From positions 62,001-126,000 of the forward strand of contig CAJYWD010000004.1 in the NCBI GenBank assembly GCA_913778505.1: DNA of 64,000 nucleotides, read 5' to 3'. Within the stretch, counting starts at the first letter, position 1. Each line of letters begins with the position of its first letter. Source of the DNA: an uncultured Chryseobacterium sp. GTDB taxonomy: Bacteria; Bacteroidota; Bacteroidia; Flavobacteriales; Weeksellaceae. The notes under the pieces are model-generated. The model saw nothing but the letters and a program-made list of their open reading frames with translations. It made no database searches and was not told the DNA's origin. The translations under genes and the position numbers were made by a program. Shown here piece after piece: positions 61,244-64,000 of the stretch.

Positions 61244-61278
61244 AAGAAAGTCGCAAATGAAAACTTTGCGACTTTCTT
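61244..61278. terminator. Perfect 14-bp hairpin after lptB
   Basis: AAGAAAGTCGCAAA (61244-61257) and TTTGCGACTTTCTT (61265-61278) with a 7-base loop. The T-run on the minus side is interrupted. It lies 40 bases past the lptB stop and includes the AAGTCGCAAA repeat motif. Confidence 0.7.
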
Positions 61279-61317
61279 ATTTTAATTTTATGGAATTTAC
61301 GTCTTTGCGATAAAAAC

Positions 61318-62046
61318 CTAAAACTTCTCAAACCTAAAATTCTCTCCAAGATAAGCCTTCCTCACATCCGGGTCGTTTGCCAAATCTTCAGGAAGACCTT
61401 CTTTCAGGATTTTCCCTTCAAACATAATATAAGTTTTATTGGTAATTGCTAAGGTTTGTTGAACGTTGTGGTCAGTAATCAGAATTCCGATATTTTTCTC
61501 CACCAAAGATCTTACGATTTTTTGGATATCTTCTACCGCAATCGGGTCTACGCCGGCAAAAGGCTCGTCCAAAAGGATAAAATTCGGACTGGTTGCCAGA
61601 CAACGCGCAATTTCGGTTCTACGTCTTTCACCTCCGGAAAGCAAATCGCCACGGTTTTTACGAACGTGTTCCAGGTGAAATTCCTCAATCAGTTCATCAC
61701 ACTTTTTCTGCTGTTCCTTTTTGGAAAGCTTCGTCAGTTGCAAAACGCCGAGAATATTATCCTCCACAGACAATTTCCGGAAAACCGACGCTTCCTGCGC
61801 CAGATAACCGATGCCATTCTGCGCACGCTTGTACATCGCATCCTTCGTAATATTTTGATTATCAAGGAAAACATTTCCCAATGTGGGCTTCACCAATCCG
61901 ACAATCATATAAAAAGACGTCGTTTTTCCGGCTCCGTTCGGGCCCAGAAGTCCGACAATCTCGCCTTGCTGAACCTCCAATGAGACACCCTTCACTACCT
62001 TTTTCGGTCCGTATTCCTTGATTAAATTTTCTCCGCGTAAAATCAT
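61318..62046 (-). CDS. lptB: LPS export ABC transporter ATP-binding protein
   Basis: The 242-residue ATPase powers the LptB2FGC machine that moves lipopolysaccharide to the outer membrane. Start ATG 62044-62046 ([20 protein letters not shown]); a longer open frame to 62136 runs through a repeat region. Walker A is GPNGAGKTT, the Q-loop is [20 protein letters not shown], the signature is [15 protein letters not shown], Walker [14 protein letters not shown], and the switch His is in [11 protein letters not shown]. Residues match LptB closely ([13 protein letters not shown]). lptF/G are not nearby. Confidence 0.96.
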   Translation of the reverse strand: MILRGENLIKEYGPKKVVKGVSLEVQQGEIVGLLGPNGAGKTTSFYMIVGLVKPTLGNVFLDNQNITKDAMYKRAQNGIGYLAQEASVFRKLSVEDNILGVLQLTKLSKKEQQKKCDELIEEFHLEHVRKNRGDLLSGGERRRTEIARCLATSPNFILLDEPFAGVDPIAVEDIQKIVRSLVEKNIGILITDHNVQQTLAITNKTYIMFEGKILKEGLPEDLANDPDVRKAYLGENFRFEKF

Positions 62047-62141
62047 AAAACAAAGATATATTTTTTTGTTGGATGTTGGAAGATGGATGGTCATCCCATT
62101 CATTGTAAAAAAAGAAATGGTGGTACTGATGATCAATATTT

Positions 62142-62285
62142 GGGCGTGTCCCTCGCCAAAGCTAAGGCCAATGCTCGGGTCAGGCTTTCCATTCCAAGTC
62201 CTCGCTCGTGCCTCGCTCCGGGCTTTCCACTACACCCGAGGCTTTAGCCGAATTGTAAGAAGTAAATCATTCACGCGCTTCGCCA
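62142..62285. repeat. GC-rich intergenic island with repeated CTCGC/GGGCTTTCC motifs
   Basis: The 301-base gap between lptB and the divergent methyltransferase gene is GC-rich at this point: GGGCGTGTCCCTCGCC, CGGGTCAGGCTTTCCATTCC, CTCGCTCGTGCCTCGCTCCG, GGGCTTTCCACTACACC. GGCTTTCC occurs twice. No sensible protein is encoded. It resembles the island at 1272-1375 in composition and location. Confidence 0.6.
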
Positions 62286-62302
62286 AGATTCACGTTTCCA
62301 AA

Positions 62303-62334
62303 TTTTACATTGTACATTTTACATTGTACATTTG
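62303..62334 (+). repeat. Tandem 14-bp repeat with embedded -7 box
   Basis: TTTTACATTGTACA occurs twice (62303-62316 and 62317-62330). The second copy runs into TTTG to form TACATTTG (62327-62334), a -7 box, 13 bases above the start codon at 62348. Confidence 0.75.
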
Positions 62335-62347
62335 CAAAAATCCTAAA

Positions 62348-63118
62348 ATGCTCATAGAAAGCCTTCAAAACGAAAAAATCAAAAGACTGACCCGGCTGTT
62401 ATCCAAGAATCAGGACAGAAGAAAAGCCGGCATTTTCATCGTAGAAGGTCAGCAGGAAAATCAGCGTGCACTGCATTTTGGGAATCAGCCAGAAGAATTT
62501 TTCATCTGCGAATCTATATTCAACGGAAAATTGCCGGATTCCAAAATCCATTATGTTTCCGAAAAGCTTTATGAAAAGATCGCCTACCGCGGAACCACCG
62601 AAGGCATTATAGGCATTTATAAATTAGAACAAAGAAATCTGGATGAATTCAGACCAAAACAAGATTCAGCAGTCGTCATTTTAGAAAGTGTGGAGAAACC
62701 GGGAAATCTGGGTGCGATCTTGAGAAGCTGCGAAGCGTTTGGCATCAATGCACTCATCGTTACAGATCCACGAACAGACTTTTATAATCCCAATGTAATC
62801 CGTTCCAGCGTCGGCTGTCTGTTCGGAATGAATATTTTCCAGGCATCGAACGAGGAAACTTTAGAATTTTTGAAAATCAACGGCTACCAAATCCTGACGA
62901 CTTTTATGAGCGAAGATGCGCAGCACATCTATTCTAAAGATCTACGGAAAAAATCGGCGGTTTTATTCGGAACAGAGCATTCCGGTCTCAGCGACTTTTG
63001 GAAAGGAAAAGGAAACAATGTTTTAATTCCTATGTCCGGAACCATCGATTCATTGAACTTAAGTAATGCCGCCGCCATCTCTTGCTATGAAATCCTCAGA
63101 CAGAAATTAGAGAAATAA
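62348..63118 (+). CDS. TrmH/SpoU family RNA methyltransferase
   Basis: The 256-residue SPOUT enzyme methylates 2'-O of ribose in rRNA or tRNA. Start ATG 62348 (MLIESLQNEKIKRLTRLLSK) is the usual one; a longer frame crosses the GC-rich repeat. The N-terminal substrate-binding domain has GIFIVEGQQENQRALHFGNQ. The SpoU core follows: SVEKPGNLGAILRSCEAFG with catalytic Asn/Arg, IRSSVGCLFGMNIFQ, the knot loop FGTEHSGLSDFW, and IPMSGTIDSLNLSNAAAISC. Exact target is unknown. Transcribed from a promoter within a tandem repeat. Confidence 0.93.
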   Translation: MLIESLQNEKIKRLTRLLSKNQDRRKAGIFIVEGQQENQRALHFGNQPEEFFICESIFNGKLPDSKIHYVSEKLYEKIAYRGTTEGIIGIYKLEQRNLDEFRPKQDSAVVILESVEKPGNLGAILRSCEAFGINALIVTDPRTDFYNPNVIRSSVGCLFGMNIFQASNEETLEFLKINGYQILTTFMSEDAQHIYSKDLRKKSAVLFGTEHSGLSDFWKGKGNNVLIPMSGTIDSLNLSNAAAISCYEILRQKLEK

Positions 63119-63147
63119 AAAAACCGCTCTCGAAAGAAGCGGTTTCA
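63114..63147. terminator. Bidirectional terminator between the methyltransferase and Ala-rich lipoprotein genes
   Basis: AAACCGCT (63121-63128) and AGCGGTTT (63137-63144) arms; on the minus strand the T-run covers 63117-63123. Best placed to stop the minus-strand gene. Confidence 0.85.
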
Positions 63148-63167
63148 AACTCTTAACTTGGTTAAGA

Positions 63168-63398
63168 TTATTTTTTAGCAGCAGCTGAATCAACTTTTTT
63201 TGCAGCACCTTCTACTTTAGCAGCAGCAGAATCAACTTTTACAGCAGCAGAATCAACTTTAGCAGCAGCAGAATCAAGAGTTGCAGCAGAAGAATCAACT
63301 ACAGCAGAATCAGCAGCAGCAGTATCAGTAGTTTCAGTTTTTTTACAAGCTACAAGAGCTACAGCAGCGATAGCAGCTACGAAGAATGACTTTTTCAT
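63168..63398 (-). CDS. Alanine-rich heptad-repeat lipoprotein
   Basis: The 76-residue product starts at ATG 63396-63398 (MKKSFFVAAIAAVALVACKK) with the lipobox ALVAC. The mature part consists of DSAAAKV-type repeats of seven residues (DSAAATL, DSAAAKV, DSAAVKV, DSAAAKV, EGAAKKV, DSAAAKK). This looks like an Ala-zipper coiled coil similar in style to Lpp-type lipoproteins. The DNA is a 21-bp repeat. An in-frame extension to 63512 has no merit. Such short Lys-ended lipoproteins could tie to peptidoglycan, but this is only analogy. Confidence 0.85.
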   Translation of the reverse strand: MKKSFFVAAIAAVALVACKKTETTDTAAADSAVVDSSAATLDSAAAKVDSAAVKVDSAAAKVEGAAKKVDSAAAKK

Positions 63399-63564
63399 AA
63401 TCAATAAATTTAAATTGTTAGTTAATAGATTGTCCTTATTTGAACGCCACAAAATTAGGCTAACAAATAAATCTTGTATTTGAAAATTAATTGTAATATA
63501 TTTGTAAAACACGATTTACAAATAAGAACAACTGTAAATCAACCAATTAAGACAATTTACGATT

Positions 63565-64000
63565 TTGAGCGATATAGAATTTTTACATTTTCAGTCTTTA
63601 AAAAAGGCCGTTCAGGAAAAATATCTTGAAACACATTCCCCGTCTTACGACGATATTTCCAAATGGAAAGGGATTGATATTATTTATTTTCAGGAAGATC
63701 TCAGGCAAAAAGCGAAGGGCAATATCAGCGAAAAAACGTTTTACACCTATTTTAAAAATAACGCGCAGGAAAAAATCCCGAGAATTGATATGCTCAATAT
63801 TCTTTCTGTTTATTCCGGATATATTTCATGGTCGGACTTCAAAAAGAAAAATAAGATTGAAGCAGAAGCATCTTCCGAAGCTGGAGTTACAGGTTCCGAA
63901 AAACAGACGTCAGACCATGTGGTAGAAAGGGCTCAGGAAGAAGCGCTTACTGTAATTCCGGTTTCGATAGACAATCAGCCTGTGGATGAAATCATTCAGA
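63565..64000 (+). CDS. Start of a gene of unknown function (partial)
   Basis: The frame from TTG at 63565 reads MSDIEFLHFQSLKKAVQEKY as N-terminus and stays open to base 64000 (145 codons). It has ISEKTFYTYFKNNAQEKIPR and MLNILSVYSGYISWSDFKKK, a helical motif I have seen at the start of Bacteroidota proteins with unknown function, followed by a disordered Glu/Ser-rich linker. The rest lies outside the window. TTG is the best start: no ATG lies upstream in frame; the first in-frame ATG is at residue ~77. Promoter not identified. Confidence 0.7.
   Translation, partial: MSDIEFLHFQSLKKAVQEKYLETHSPSYDDISKWKGIDIIYFQEDLRQKAKGNISEKTFYTYFKNNAQEKIPRIDMLNILSVYSGYISWSDFKKKNKIEAEASSEAGVTGSEKQTSDHVVERAQEEALTVIPVSIDNQPVDEIIQ

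Noticed and set aside
62047-62136. N-terminal extension of LptB
   Set aside because: The ATG at 62046 begins exactly at the usual LptB N-terminus.
62018-62347. N-terminal extension of the SpoU methyltransferase
   Set aside because: The extension translates a GC-rich repeat and shows no conserved domain; ATG 62348 gives the normal family start.
1-64000. tRNA, rRNA, prophage, insertion sequence or integrative element
   Set aside because: I read for T-loop text, transposase, integrase and phage motifs and found none that held up; a tRNA search program would be the decisive check.

Overview
This AT-rich 64 kb window is a chromosomal segment of a Bacteroidota bacterium, most likely a Flavobacteriia member of the Chryseobacterium/Weeksellaceae type. 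The evidence is direct: three secreted proteins carry type IX secretion (T9SS) C-terminal sorting domains, porX and a PorV2-like gene are present, promoters follow the TAnnTTTG -7 pattern, lipoproteins carry flavobacterial surface-export signals (CKDDE, CKDDDD), succinate dehydrogenase has the three-subunit cytochrome b type layout, bshA is present, and class A beta-lactamase occurs in a typical chromosomal setting. I see no rRNA, tRNA, CRISPR array, transposase or phage gene. It is a core-genome window in which the unusual features are small genes, one broken gene, regulatory RNA and several dispersed intergenic repeat families.

Layout. 1-7.9 kb: the end of xth, a membrane-anchored L7/L12-CTD-like protein, a GC-rich repeat, porX, RNase E/G, a 30-residue basic protein missed by length cut-offs, HU, mutY and a TPR/HTH regulator. 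8-14.8 kb: two T9SS cargo proteins, then a cobalamin riboswitch driving a BtuB-like receptor and a surface beta-propeller lipoprotein. 14.9-24.8 kb: NDH-2, trmD, three consecutive secreted serine hydrolases including a class A beta-lactamase, a GreA/B-C-domain protein, nitroreductase, photolyase, rpsP-rimM and an XRE-like regulator. 24.9-32.3 kb: surface repeat protein, barrel-like protein, CDP-alcohol phosphatidyltransferase, asnS, M13 peptidase and rpoN. 32.4-35.9 kb: sdhCAB. 36-42 kb, mostly minus strand: a PspC-like protein, a DUF2851 gene interrupted by an in-frame TAG, a secreted unknown, bshA and a GH3 glycosidase. 42-49.1 kb: surface lipoprotein, 1-Cys peroxiredoxin, and a three-gene cluster (unknown secreted protein, 986-residue ELWxxDGT propeller T9SS cargo, PorV2-like barrel), plus an EamA exporter. 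49.4-54.1 kb: acyl-CoA carboxylase beta subunit and a tight DUF2089/PH/membrane/serine hydrolase operon behind a pair of 19-bp direct repeats. 54.3-64 kb: arginine decarboxylase, thiN with an overlapping 42-residue lipoprotein gene, cobalamin adenosyltransferase, ABC exporter, WYL regulator, DinB protein, lptB, a SpoU methyltransferase, an alanine-rich repeat lipoprotein and the start of an unknown gene.

Functional links. B12 is taken up (riboswitch, BtuB, surface propeller) and converted to adenosylcobalamin by the PduO-type enzyme at 57 kb. T9SS regulation (PorX), a PorV2-like protein and three cargoes occur together. Cell-envelope work is represented by LptB, many lipoproteins and the serine hydrolase cluster. 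Nothing here is clearly a wholly new defence or biosynthetic system. The best leads are the DUF2089 operon with its putative direct-repeat operator, the interrupted DUF2851 gene, the tiny basic protein between HU and RNase E/G, the ELWxxDGT/PorV2 cluster, and the repeat families, one of which appears inside the B12 riboswitch.
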